DNA from: Microbacterium sp. PM5
Lineage (GTDB): Bacteria; Actinomycetota; Actinomycetes; Actinomycetales; Microbacteriaceae
Assembly (NCBI RefSeq): GCF_003293595.1
Contig: NZ_CP022162.1
Location: 1,974,774-2,018,325 of the forward strand
Length of the DNA stretch: 43,552 bases
Direction of reading: 5' to 3'
Part shown: piece after piece, positions 24,005-31,415 of the stretch
Layout of the letters: the number at the start of each line of letters is the position of its first letter
Numbering within the stretch: the stretch's first letter is position 1
Program-made: the position numbers and the translations under genes
The notes under the pieces: model-generated
Databases searched by the model: none
The model's input: only the letters and a program-made list of their open reading frames with translations
Told to the model about the DNA's origin: nothing

Positions 24005-25482
24005 AGGTCATCCACGGTGCGGCGCACCTCGGCATCCGTCCCGGCATCCGCGCCGGTCGCCGTGAGCGTGAAAGCACGCGCCGCGACGTCGAAGACGAGC
24101 TCCACCCGATGCTCCGCATGCACCCAGCGCAGCACCCCGGTGGCGTCTTCCAGCTCGGCGGTGAAGTCGCCGTCGAAGGCCGGATGCGCGGCCCGCAGCC
24201 GCAGCAGCTCGCCCAGAGCGCGCACGACCGGGCGGTCGAGCTCGGCGGCGATCTCGTCGGGAGTGTAGTGATGGCGGTTGACGTCGCGACCGACCCCCGT
24301 GGCGCGCAGGAGGTCGACGTCGTTGCGACCGGCGAACAGGCCGACGTAGTACACCTGCGGGATGCCGGGCACCATCAGCTGGATCAGCCGCGCCAGCAGG
24401 TAGGCGCGATCGTCGGCACCGACCGCGTCGTAGTAGGTGCAGTTGACCTGGTAGAGGTCGAGGTTCGACGCCGCGGCGCCCGTGGCGAGCCGGCTCGTTC
24501 CACCGCTCGCGTCGTGGATCGCCTCGACGAGCGCGTCGATCTGCGCGGGCGCGAGCAGCCCCGGAACCCCGGGCTTGAGGTCGCTCTCGCCGACGTCGAC
24601 GATGCCGATGCCGTCGTGGGTGTCGAGCACCGTGATGGTGTTCGCCGGGCGCACGGCGAGCCACTGCGCGAGCGGGCGGAGGTCGTGCGCGTGCAGCGCG
24701 TGCAGCACGAGCGGCGGCAGCGCGAAGTCGTAGACGTAGTCGACGCTGCGGGCGATGTCGATCTGCTGCGTGAAGTGGCCGTGCACCTCCAGCAGCACCT
24801 GCATGCCGCGCTCGTGCGCGAGCGCGAGGATGCGCTGCGTGTACCGATCGGTGGATGCCGTCATGAAGCAGTCGGTGCCGGCTTCCTTGCCCGTGTAGCC
24901 GACGGCATCCAGGCGCAGCATGGTCACGCCGGCGCCGGCGAGGGCGTCGATGACCGAGACGAGATAGTCCCATGCCACCTCCGTACGCAGGTCGATGTCG
25001 ACCTGGTCGGCGGTGAAAGTGGTCCAGACGAGGCGCTTGCGCCCGCCCAGCTCCATCACCGTGAAGGGCAGGCCGGGCCGCGGGCGGTAGATCCGGGCGA
25101 GGTCGTCTTCGCGGGCGCCGTCGGGGAACACCGCGTCGAGGGTGAGGAACATCGCCGCGAAGGGCGAGGCGTCGCCGCGGCGGCGGACGTCCTGGAAGGC
25201 GTCCGATTCGGCCGAGACGTGGTTGACGATGACGTCGCTCATGACCACGGCCTCGCCGCTCAGGGCGCGGACGTCGTCCCAGGTGCCCAGTCGCGGATCG
25301 ATGCGGGTGTGATCGCTGGGATCGAAGCCGGCGTCGGCTCCGTCGAACGGGGTGAAGTACGGCAGCAGGTGGATGCCGCCGAACATCCCGGCGAGGCGCG
25401 TCTCGAGCAGGTCGCGCACACCGGTGACGGTGCCGGCGAGGCGGTCGACGTAGGTGATCAGCTGCGGGGGCGTGCTGTTCAT
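23989..25482 (-). CDS. sucP: Sucrose phosphorylase (GH13 subfamily 18)
   Basis: The 497-residue protein starts in the manner of sucrose phosphorylases (QLITYVDRLAGT, then HLLPYFTPFDGADAGFDPSD). The catalytic residues fall exactly on the numbering of the Bifidobacterium enzyme: nucleophile Asp192 (LRLDAVGY), acid/base Glu232 (LLEVHGH) and Asp290 (VLDTHDGIG). It splits sucrose with phosphate to glucose 1-phosphate and fructose. It is the last gene of a sugar ABC operon. GGAAGGA precedes the ATG at 25482 at a good distance. A related glucosylglycerol or sucrose 6-phosphate phosphorylase is possible but less likely. Confidence 0.92.
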   Translation of the reverse strand: MNSTPPQLITYVDRLAGTVTGVRDLLETRLAGMFGGIHLLPYFTPFDGADAGFDPSDHTRIDPRLGTWDDVRALSGEAVVMSDVIVNHVSAESDAFQDVRRRGDASPFAAMFLTLDAVFPDGAREDDLARIYRPRPGLPFTVMELGGRKRLVWTTFTADQVDIDLRTEVAWDYLVSVIDALAGAGVTMLRLDAVGYTGKEAGTDCFMTASTDRYTQRILALAHERGMQVLLEVHGHFTQQIDIARSVDYVYDFALPPLVLHALHAHDLRPLAQWLAVRPANTITVLDTHDGIGIVDVGESDLKPGVPGLLAPAQIDALVEAIHDASGGTSRLATGAAASNLDLYQVNCTYYDAVGADDRAYLLARLIQLMVPGIPQVYYVGLFAGRNDVDLLRATGVGRDVNRHHYTPDEIAAELDRPVVRALGELLRLRAAHPAFDGDFTAELEDATGVLRWVHAEHRVELVFDVAARAFTLTATGADAGTDAEVRRTVDDLLAAG

Positions 25483-25517
25483 GAGAGGTCCTTCCAGAGA
25501 TCAGGATGCCGCGCAGA

Positions 25518-26477
25518 TCACGCTCGGCGGAGGATGCGGCGCAGCCACGCCCGACGCGCGCGGCGGGCGTCGCGGGAGATCGGCAGCCACGGGGCCATGA
25601 GGTCGAAGGCATGCGTTCCCCCGGGCCACACGTGCAGCTCCGCGTCTCCGCCCGCGCGCCAGATGGCGTCGGCGAAGGCGACGCACTCGTCGCGGAAGGT
25701 CTCCGCCGAACCGACGTCGATGAACACGGGCGGCAGATCGCTCAGATCGGCCGCGAGAGCGGCGGACGCGTACGGCGACACCGGAGCATCGCGGTCGTCG
25801 TCGCCGAGGTAGGCCGCCCAGGCCACCTCGTTGGCAGCGCGGTCCCAGGATCCATGACCGGCCATCTGCTTCGCCGAGGGAGAGCTGGAGCGATGGTCGA
25901 GCATCGGCGCCTGCAGGAGCAGGCCCAGGGGCCGCGGCCCGCTGTGGTCGCGGGAGTAGAGCGCGAGCGCGGCGGCCAGGCCGGCGCCGGCGCTGACGCC
26001 GGTCACCACGATGCGCTCGCGATCGAGCGCGGCCGGGGCCTCCGGTCCGCTCACCCAGCGCAGCGCCGCCATCGCGTCCTCGAGCGCCGCGGGGTACGGA
26101 TGCTCGGGGGCGAGGCGGTACTCGACCGACACGACAGCGCAGCCCACACGATCGGCCAGCGCGATGAGGGCGGGCATCTCGGAGTCGGCGTCGCCGGAGA
26201 CGAGCCCGCCGCCGTGCAGGTGCAGCAGCACCGGCACGGGCCGGCACGCCTCGACCGGCACGCTGACGACGACCGGCACGGCCGAGGAGCCGACGCCCAC
26301 CGTGTGCAGCGTGCGGACGAAGGCGCCGTGGGCGGTCAGCTCGGCCTCGGTCGCCGGCGCGGCGTTGCGTCGCAGACGAGGGACGTCGTCGGCGGTGATG
26401 GACACGACGATGTCGTCGAGTTCGTCGAACGCGCGCGCGACCCCCGGGTCGAGTGGCGGCCGGGCGGTGGAGCTCAT
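25518..26477 (-). CDS. Alpha/beta hydrolase, HSL-type (family IV) esterase
   Basis: A 319-residue protein with the HGGG oxyanion motif (LLHLHGGGLVSGD), the nucleophile motif GVSAGAG, EYRLAPEHPYPAALED in front of it, and Asp/His near the end (DVGSAETFRDE; GGTHAFD). Family IV enzymes cut short acyl esters. The gene is coupled by ATGA overlap to an ABC sugar permease and followed by sucrose phosphorylase, so it may deacylate an imported sugar ester; this is inference. The C-terminus is basic (RRARRAWLRRILRRA). Confidence 0.85.
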   Translation of the reverse strand: MSSTARPPLDPGVARAFDELDDIVVSITADDVPRLRRNAAPATEAELTAHGAFVRTLHTVGVGSSAVPVVVSVPVEACRPVPVLLHLHGGGLVSGDADSEMPALIALADRVGCAVVSVEYRLAPEHPYPAALEDAMAALRWVSGPEAPAALDRERIVVTGVSAGAGLAAALALYSRDHSGPRPLGLLLQAPMLDHRSSSPSAKQMAGHGSWDRAANEVAWAAYLGDDDRDAPVSPYASAALAADLSDLPPVFIDVGSAETFRDECVAFADAIWRAGGDAELHVWPGGTHAFDLMAPWLPISRDARRARRAWLRRILRRA

Positions 26478-27298
26478 CCCTTCACCGCGCCCTGGAGCAG
26501 CGCCGCGACGAACTGCCGCTGGAACACCAGGAACACGATCAGCGTGGGCAGCAGGATGAGGATCGAGCCCGCACACAGCAGCGGGATGTCGGTTCCCCAC
26601 TGCCCCTGGAACGCGCCGAGAGCACCGGCCATCGTGCGCTTCGTGGGGTCGTCGACGAGAACGATCGCGAGCAGGAACTGGTTCCAGGTCCACAGGAACA
26701 GCAGGATCGCGAGCGACGAGATCGCCGGGCCCGACAGGGGCACGTGGATGCGCCAGAACAGCTGCCAGGTGGTGGCGCCGTCGGTCCGCGCGGCCTCGGT
26801 GAGCTCGTGCGGCATGTTGACGAAGTGCGCGCGCATCCACATGACGGCGAACGGCATGAACAGACCGATCAGCGGGAGGACGATGGCCCACTGGGTGTTG
26901 AGCAGGCCGTAGCTGCGGATCTGGTAGTAGATCGGCACGATGATGCCCTCGATGGGCAGCGTCAGACCGAGCACGAAGACGACGAAGAGGGTACGCGAGA
27001 AGGGCACCTTCAAGTGACCGAGGGCGAAGCCCGCGAGGGTCGCCACCAGAAGGCTCACGGGAACGACGCCGAGCTCGATGAGCATGCTCGAGCCGAGCAT
27101 CTTGAGCATGTCGGCGGACTGGAACGCGAGTGCGAAGTTGTCCCAGTGCGGCTCGTCGGGCCACGACAGACCGGCGGGATAGGTGCCCGGGGCGTGCAGC
27201 GCGGTGACGAACAGCGAGATGAACGGGATGATCGTCAGCGCCATGACGACGATGAGCAGGAGGCGGCCGGACCACACCTCGACGGCGGAGGTCTTCAT
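26474..27298 (-). CDS. Carbohydrate ABC transporter permease 2 (MalG type)
   Basis: A 274-residue inner-membrane protein with six predicted spans and the EAA loop EAARTDGATTWQLFWRIHVP that docks the ATPase. Starting 'KTSAVEVWSGRLLLIVVMAL' and ending 'FVAALLQGAVKG', it matches CUT1 family MalG-like permeases. No ATPase gene is in the operon, so a shared MsiK-type ATPase elsewhere probably powers it, as is common in actinobacteria. Its ATG overlaps the stop of permease 1 by one base (TGATG). Confidence 0.92.
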   Translation of the reverse strand: MKTSAVEVWSGRLLLIVVMALTIIPFISLFVTALHAPGTYPAGLSWPDEPHWDNFALAFQSADMLKMLGSSMLIELGVVPVSLLVATLAGFALGHLKVPFSRTLFVVFVLGLTLPIEGIIVPIYYQIRSYGLLNTQWAIVLPLIGLFMPFAVMWMRAHFVNMPHELTEAARTDGATTWQLFWRIHVPLSGPAISSLAILLFLWTWNQFLLAIVLVDDPTKRTMAGALGAFQGQWGTDIPLLCAGSILILLPTLIVFLVFQRQFVAALLQGAVKG

Positions 27299-28257
27299 CA
27301 GCTCTCGTCCTTTCCGCGGGTGAGCTTGTTCAGCGGCAGCACGACGGCGAGCACGAGCACGGTCAGCACGACCGCGAGTGCGGAGGCCTGTCCGACCTGG
27401 CGCTCGAAGAAGGCGAGGTAGTAGATCTCGAGCCCGGGCACCATGGTGCTGCGGCCGGGCCCGCCCTGCGTCGAGATGTAGATGATGTCGAAGCTGCGCA
27501 GGGCCCCGATCACGGTGATCAGTACCGCGACGCCGAGTTCCTGACGGATGGCGGGCAGCGTGACCGTGAAGAACTCACGGATGGGCCCCGCACCGTCGAT
27601 ACGAGCGGCCTCGTACAGGGCGGGATCGATCTTGGTCATGCCCGCGAGCAGCAGCAGCATGCAGAGGCCCAGCGACACCCACGCACCGATGACGCCGACG
27701 GCCGGCAGCGCCGTGTCGAAGTCGCCGAGCCACGCGCGGGTGATGCCGCCGAGGCCGATCGCCGTGAGGAACTGGTTGATCGCGCCGTCGGCGGCCAGCA
27801 GCCAGGTCCACATGATGCCCGCCGCGACCAGCGGGATGACCTGCGGGAGGAACAGGACGGTGCGCGACACCGATGCGAGGCGGCTGCCTCCGAGCTTGCG
27901 GATGAGGGCCGCGGCGATGAGGCCGACCGTCACCGGGATGATCGAGAAGTAGAGGATGAGGGTCAGCGCGTTGACGATGGGACCGAGCAGCTGCGCGTCG
28001 GTGAAGATACGCACGTAGTTGTCGATGCCGGCCCAGGTCGCGGTGGTGACGCCGTTCCAGTTGTAGAAGGAGTACTGCACGGTCGAGCCGAGCGGCACGA
28101 GGACGAACAGCGCGTAGAAGGCCAGCGCGGGGGCGACGAGCGCGAGACCGACGACAGCCTCCCGCGACCATCGCGCGCGGCGCGGGCGATGGTCGCGGGT
28201 CGCCGTCGCACGGTCCCGCGCGGCCCGGGTCTCCCCGGGCCGCGTGGACGTGCTCAT
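27298..28257 (-). CDS. Carbohydrate ABC transporter permease 1 (MalF type)
   Basis: A 319-residue permease with six spans and the EAA motif YEAARIDGAGPIREFFTVTLPAI. The first 33 residues are a poorly conserved basic tail (SREAV begins the conserved part). Its DNA holds two strong hairpins (28161-28199 and 28219-28244), just after the binding-protein gene. The start is ATG 28257, three bases after the binding-protein stop. It forms the channel with permease 2; the substrate is probably sucrose or a related glucoside, judging from sucP in the operon. Confidence 0.92.
   Translation of the reverse strand: MSTSTRPGETRAARDRATATRDHRPRRARWSREAVVGLALVAPALAFYALFVLVPLGSTVQYSFYNWNGVTTATWAGIDNYVRIFTDAQLLGPIVNALTLILYFSIIPVTVGLIAAALIRKLGGSRLASVSRTVLFLPQVIPLVAAGIMWTWLLAADGAINQFLTAIGLGGITRAWLGDFDTALPAVGVIGAWVSLGLCMLLLLAGMTKIDPALYEAARIDGAGPIREFFTVTLPAIRQELGVAVLITVIGALRSFDIIYISTQGGPGRSTMVPGLEIYYLAFFERQVGQASALAVVLTVLVLAVVLPLNKLTRGKDES
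28161..28244 (-). other. Two adjacent RNA hairpins at the start of the permease 1 coding region
   Basis: In the minus-strand transcript the first has 11-bp arms (CGCGGCCCGGG, 28219-28229; CCCGGGCCGCG, 28234-28244) closing a GAGA (GNRA) loop. The second has 14-bp arms (28161-28174 and 28186-28199) around an 11-base loop. Both pair perfectly. They begin 13 bases into the permease gene and follow the binding-protein gene directly. Confidence 0.6.
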
Positions 28258-28260
28258 GGA

Positions 28261-29610
28261 TCAGCCCTTCTTGCTGCTCAGGTAGTCGGTCTGCACCTGG
28301 GTGAGCAGGCCGGCGGGGGTCTGCTTGCCGGCGAACAGCTCCTGCAGGTTGGGCGTGAGGCTCTTCGCGTAGATCGAGCCGGTGGCGTTGGCGATGAAGT
28401 CCATCGACCCGTTGTTCTGCGACAGCTGCGCACCGGCGGCGAGCGTCTCCGCCGTCACCGTGCCGTCCTTGACGGCGGGCATGAAGGCGTCGGCCGGTCC
28501 CATGGGGTGCGAGCCGCCCTTCTCGACGGCGATCGTGCGGGCCGTCTCGTTGGTGGCGACCCAGTTGAAGAAGAACGCCGCGCAGTCGGGGTGAGCGGCC
28601 TTGGCCGACACACCGTACGTCAGCGGGGCCGACATGGCACCGTTCTGCCCGCCGGCCTCCAGCGGCGGAGCGAGGAAGAAGCCCACGTCGCCCGGCATCT
28701 GGGTGTCGAAGTTGCCCGACTCCCAGTCGCCGTCGAAGATGAACAGGCTCTGCCCGCTGGTGAACCGGCTGATCATCTGCGAGTAGTCCATCGAGTTCGC
28801 GTCGTCGGCGAAGTATCCCGCCTTGATCCAGGAGTCGAGGTGCTCGGCGGCCTTGACGTTCTCCGGGGTGTCGATCGTGGCGCCGTCCTTGAGGAAGATC
28901 CAGTCGTTGATCGTGCTCGGCTTGCCGTAGCTGGCCATCAGCGCCTGCAGCGGGAAGGCGAGGCCACCGGTCGCGCCGCCGTTGAACTGCGCGATCGGGG
29001 TGATGCCGGCATCCTTCGCCTTCTGCAGGTCGGCGTCGAGCTCGGCCAGCGTCGTGGGCGCGGAGGTCATGCCGATCTGTGCGGCGAGCTTCTTGTTGTA
29101 GAAGACACCGGTGACGGAGTAGTTGACCCCCATCGCGTACAGCGAACCGTCGCCGCGCTGACCCTGGTCGTTGACCCGCAGCTGCTCGAGCTGCGACGAC
29201 GGCCACTTGTCCCAGCCGTAGCCGGTCGCGTAGGCGTCGAGGTTGTACAGCAGCTTGTCGTTCACCAGGTCGACGATGGTGGGCAGGCGCATGATGTCCG
29301 GCGGAGAGTCGACGAGCACGCGGGGCGCGTTCTGCGTGATGACCGCGAACTGGTCTTCGCGGGTGTTGAAGGTCACGTTCGGGAACTGCTTCGTGAACTC
29401 CGCGGTGAGGTCGTTGAACAGCGGGAAGCCGGTTTCGACGTAGGCGCTGAGGGTGACCGGGTCGGTACCGCAGCTGAGGGTCACGGCACCGGTCGGCGCC
29501 TGGGTGCCGGAGGTGTCGGCTCCGGGAGGGGCACAGGCGGTGAGGGCAAGGCCCGCGGTCACGGTCGTGGCGAGAACCGCCCAGCCGCGCATGCGCTTCG
29601 TGTTCGACAT
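28261..29610 (-). CDS. Carbohydrate ABC transporter solute-binding lipoprotein
   Basis: The 449-residue product has a lipoprotein signal (MSNTKRMRG, hydrophobic core, LTAC lipobox with Cys26) and the extracellular two-lobe fold of family 1 binding proteins, with 'SLYAMGVNYSVTGVFYNKKL' and 'MISRFTSGQSLFIFDGDWE'. It captures the sugar and delivers it to the two permeases downstream. The start at ATG 29610 has AAAGG ten bases upstream. An earlier in-frame ATG at 29628 would put extra residues before the signal and is less likely. The gene heads the operon and faces a LacI regulator across a LacI-type operator. Confidence 0.9.
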   Translation of the reverse strand: MSNTKRMRGWAVLATTVTAGLALTACAPPGADTSGTQAPTGAVTLSCGTDPVTLSAYVETGFPLFNDLTAEFTKQFPNVTFNTREDQFAVITQNAPRVLVDSPPDIMRLPTIVDLVNDKLLYNLDAYATGYGWDKWPSSQLEQLRVNDQGQRGDGSLYAMGVNYSVTGVFYNKKLAAQIGMTSAPTTLAELDADLQKAKDAGITPIAQFNGGATGGLAFPLQALMASYGKPSTINDWIFLKDGATIDTPENVKAAEHLDSWIKAGYFADDANSMDYSQMISRFTSGQSLFIFDGDWESGNFDTQMPGDVGFFLAPPLEAGGQNGAMSAPLTYGVSAKAAHPDCAAFFFNWVATNETARTIAVEKGGSHPMGPADAFMPAVKDGTVTAETLAAGAQLSQNNGSMDFIANATGSIYAKSLTPNLQELFAGKQTPAGLLTQVQTDYLSSKKG

Positions 29611-29682
29611 CGTTGTCTGCCTTTCCATGCAGTTTTCTCGGTGCGAGGAGGATACTTGCTGCTATACCGATTCAGCTCGCGT

Positions 29683-29698
29683 GCTAAAACGTACTAGC
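29683..29698. promoter_or_regulatory. LacI-type operator between the sugar operon and its regulator
   Basis: GCTAAAACGTACTAGC is a CG-centred imperfect palindrome (six of eight positions pair) with the AAACGT core of LacI-family operators. It lies between the binding-protein gene and the LacI gene and may control both. Confidence 0.45.
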
Positions 29699-29757
29699 AG
29701 ATATCGGTCGGCGCAACCCCTCATCGCGGAGGGACGTCCGACCGGAAGGGGGATCCG

Positions 29758-30816
29758 ATGGCGCGCACGCGCGTGACTCTGTCGCAGGTGGCCAAGGAGG
29801 CCGGAGTGGCGGCATCCACGGCATCGCTCGTGCTCGCGGGGCGAGCCGACGAGCTGCGGATCTCGGCGACGGCGCAGGAACGCGTGCGCGACGCGGCACG
29901 CCGTCTCGGCTACCGCCCCAACGCACTGTCGACGGGGCTGCGCACCGGGACGACGCGCACGCTGGGGTTCGTCTCCGACTCGGTGGCCTCGTCGCAACTG
30001 GCCGGAGAGATGATCCGCGGCGCGATCGAGGCGGCACGTGCCCGCGGCTATATGGTCTTCGTCGGCGAGACGGCCGGTGACGCGCATCTGGAGCGCGACC
30101 TGCTCGACGCGATGTTCGACCGGCAGGTCGACGGGGTGGTGCTGGCCACGATGATGACCCACGCGCGCGCTATCCCTGTGGAGGCGACCCGCATGCCGAC
30201 CGTGCTGCTGAACATCGAGCCGACCGACGACGCCGACTACGTGCGCGTGCTGCCGGACGAGGTCGCGGCCGGTGCCGACGCCGCGCGCCTGCTCGTGGAC
30301 AGCGGGCACCGGCGCATCCATCTGATCGGCGTCGGTGACGACCCGGCCACCGCGCACCCCTTCGGCCTCGCCGCCGCCCAACGCCTGCGCGGCGCCCTCG
30401 CCGTGTTCGCCGAGACGGGGCAGCAGATCGTGTCGGCTCGTCCGACGGTGCAGTGGCTGCCGCCGGAGGGCTTTCGTCTCGTGTCGGAGGTGCTCGACAG
30501 TGGCGCCGAGGTCGATGCGCTCCTGTGCTTCAACGACCGCCTGGCGATGGGCGCCTACCAGGCGCTCCAGGAGCGCGGGGTGCGTGTGCCCGAAGACGTC
30601 TCGGTGCTCTCGTTCGACGACACGTCGTTCGCCCGCTGGCTGCGGCCGGGCCTGACGACCTTCGCCTTCCCGCAGCGCGCGCTCGGCCGCGCCGCCGCGG
30701 ACGAACTCATCGACCTGATCGAGCGCGGTGCCGCGACGGACGGATCATCCGCTCCCCCGGCGCACCTGGTTCCGCTGCCGTTGCGGATGCGCGCCTCGGT
30801 CGCCGACCGGACTTAG
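29758..30816 (+). CDS. LacI-family transcriptional regulator (sugar operon)
   Basis: A 352-residue protein with the LacI helix-turn-helix (TLSQVAKEAGVAASTASLVL, 7-26), hinge LGYRPNALSTGLRTG and a periplasmic-binding-type sensor domain to the end (ending FAFPQRALGRAAADELIDLI). It is divergent from the sucrose-type ABC operon and most likely represses it, releasing on binding the sugar or a phosphorylated derivative. GGAAGGGGG stands about six bases before the ATG. The TAG stop overlaps the stop of apt on the other strand (30813-30816). Confidence 0.9.
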   Translation: MARTRVTLSQVAKEAGVAASTASLVLAGRADELRISATAQERVRDAARRLGYRPNALSTGLRTGTTRTLGFVSDSVASSQLAGEMIRGAIEAARARGYMVFVGETAGDAHLERDLLDAMFDRQVDGVVLATMMTHARAIPVEATRMPTVLLNIEPTDDADYVRVLPDEVAAGADAARLLVDSGHRRIHLIGVGDDPATAHPFGLAAAQRLRGALAVFAETGQQIVSARPTVQWLPPEGFRLVSEVLDSGAEVDALLCFNDRLAMGAYQALQERGVRVPEDVSVLSFDDTSFARWLRPGLTTFAFPQRALGRAAADELIDLIERGAATDGSSAPPAHLVPLPLRMRASVADRT

Positions 30817-31331
30817 ACCCGGAAGACGGAATGGACCGGGCCGCACACCGCGCGCCCCTGAAGCTCGACGAGCTCCATCAGCACCGCCGTCCCCGCCAGC
30901 TGCAGCCCGAGCTCGTCGAGCAGGTGCTGGCCCGCACGCAGGGTGCCGCCCGTGGCGAGGATGTCGTCGACCAGCAGCACGCGCGTTCCGGCTGCGAGGT
31001 CGTCGCTCATCTCGATCTCGGCCGTGCCGTACTCGAGGGCATACGACACGGATGCCGCGGGCCGCGGCAGCTTGCCCGCCTTGCGGATCGGGGCCATGCC
31101 CACACCCGCCGCGATCGCGACGGCGCCGGCCAGCATGAACCCACGCGCCTCGACGCCTGCGACGACGTCGAACTGCCCGACGAACGGTTCGATCACGGCA
31201 TCCACGACGGTGCGCAGCGCCCGCGCGTCGGCGAGCAGCGGGGAGATGTCGCGGAACAGCACGCCCGGCTGCGGGAAGTCGGGGATGCCGGCGATGAGCG
31301 ATTCGGCGTGGGCGAGGGCCTCGGAAGTCAC
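30813..31331 (-). CDS. apt: Adenine phosphoribosyltransferase
   Basis: A 172-residue type I phosphoribosyltransferase with the PRPP-binding motif VLLVDDILATGGT, the adenine-pocket stretch AGVEARGFMLAGAVA, and the N-terminal IPDFPQPGVLFRDISPLL. It makes AMP from adenine and PRPP, in the cytoplasm. The GTG start at 31331 has TAGCCT six bases upstream (leaderless). It converges on the LacI gene and the two stop codons overlap by four bases. It has a purine role but is not in the urate cluster. Confidence 0.95.
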   Translation of the reverse strand: MTSEALAHAESLIAGIPDFPQPGVLFRDISPLLADARALRTVVDAVIEPFVGQFDVVAGVEARGFMLAGAVAIAAGVGMAPIRKAGKLPRPAASVSYALEYGTAEIEMSDDLAAGTRVLLVDDILATGGTLRAGQHLLDELGLQLAGTAVLMELVELQGRAVCGPVHSVFRV

Positions 31332-31337
31332 CGGTCA

Positions 31338-31343
31338 AGGCTA
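31338..31343 (-). promoter_or_regulatory. -10 box (TAGCCT) for apt
   Basis: TAGCCT on the minus strand, six bases before the GTG start at 31331, with no ribosome site: leaderless-type promoter. Confidence 0.5.
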
Positions 31344-31387
31344 GCCGCCGCCGGACGCGACCCGATCCGGATGCTCGCCCGCCATGT

Positions 31388-31403
31388 GCGCAAGCGCTTG
31401 CGC
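31388..31403. promoter_or_regulatory. LacI-type operator for the alpha-glucosidase operon
   Basis: GCGCAAGCGCTTGCGC is a perfect 16-bp palindrome. It ends right at the -10 box (TACGCT, 31404-31409), so a bound repressor would cover the promoter. The LacI gene at 33100 is in the same operon. Confidence 0.7.
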
Positions 31404-31409
31404 TACGCT
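31404..31409 (+). promoter_or_regulatory. -10 box (TACGCT) for the alpha-glucosidase gene
   Basis: TANNNT six bases before the ATG at 31416, directly after the operator palindrome; leaderless-type. Confidence 0.5.
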
Positions 31410-31415
31410 GATGCC

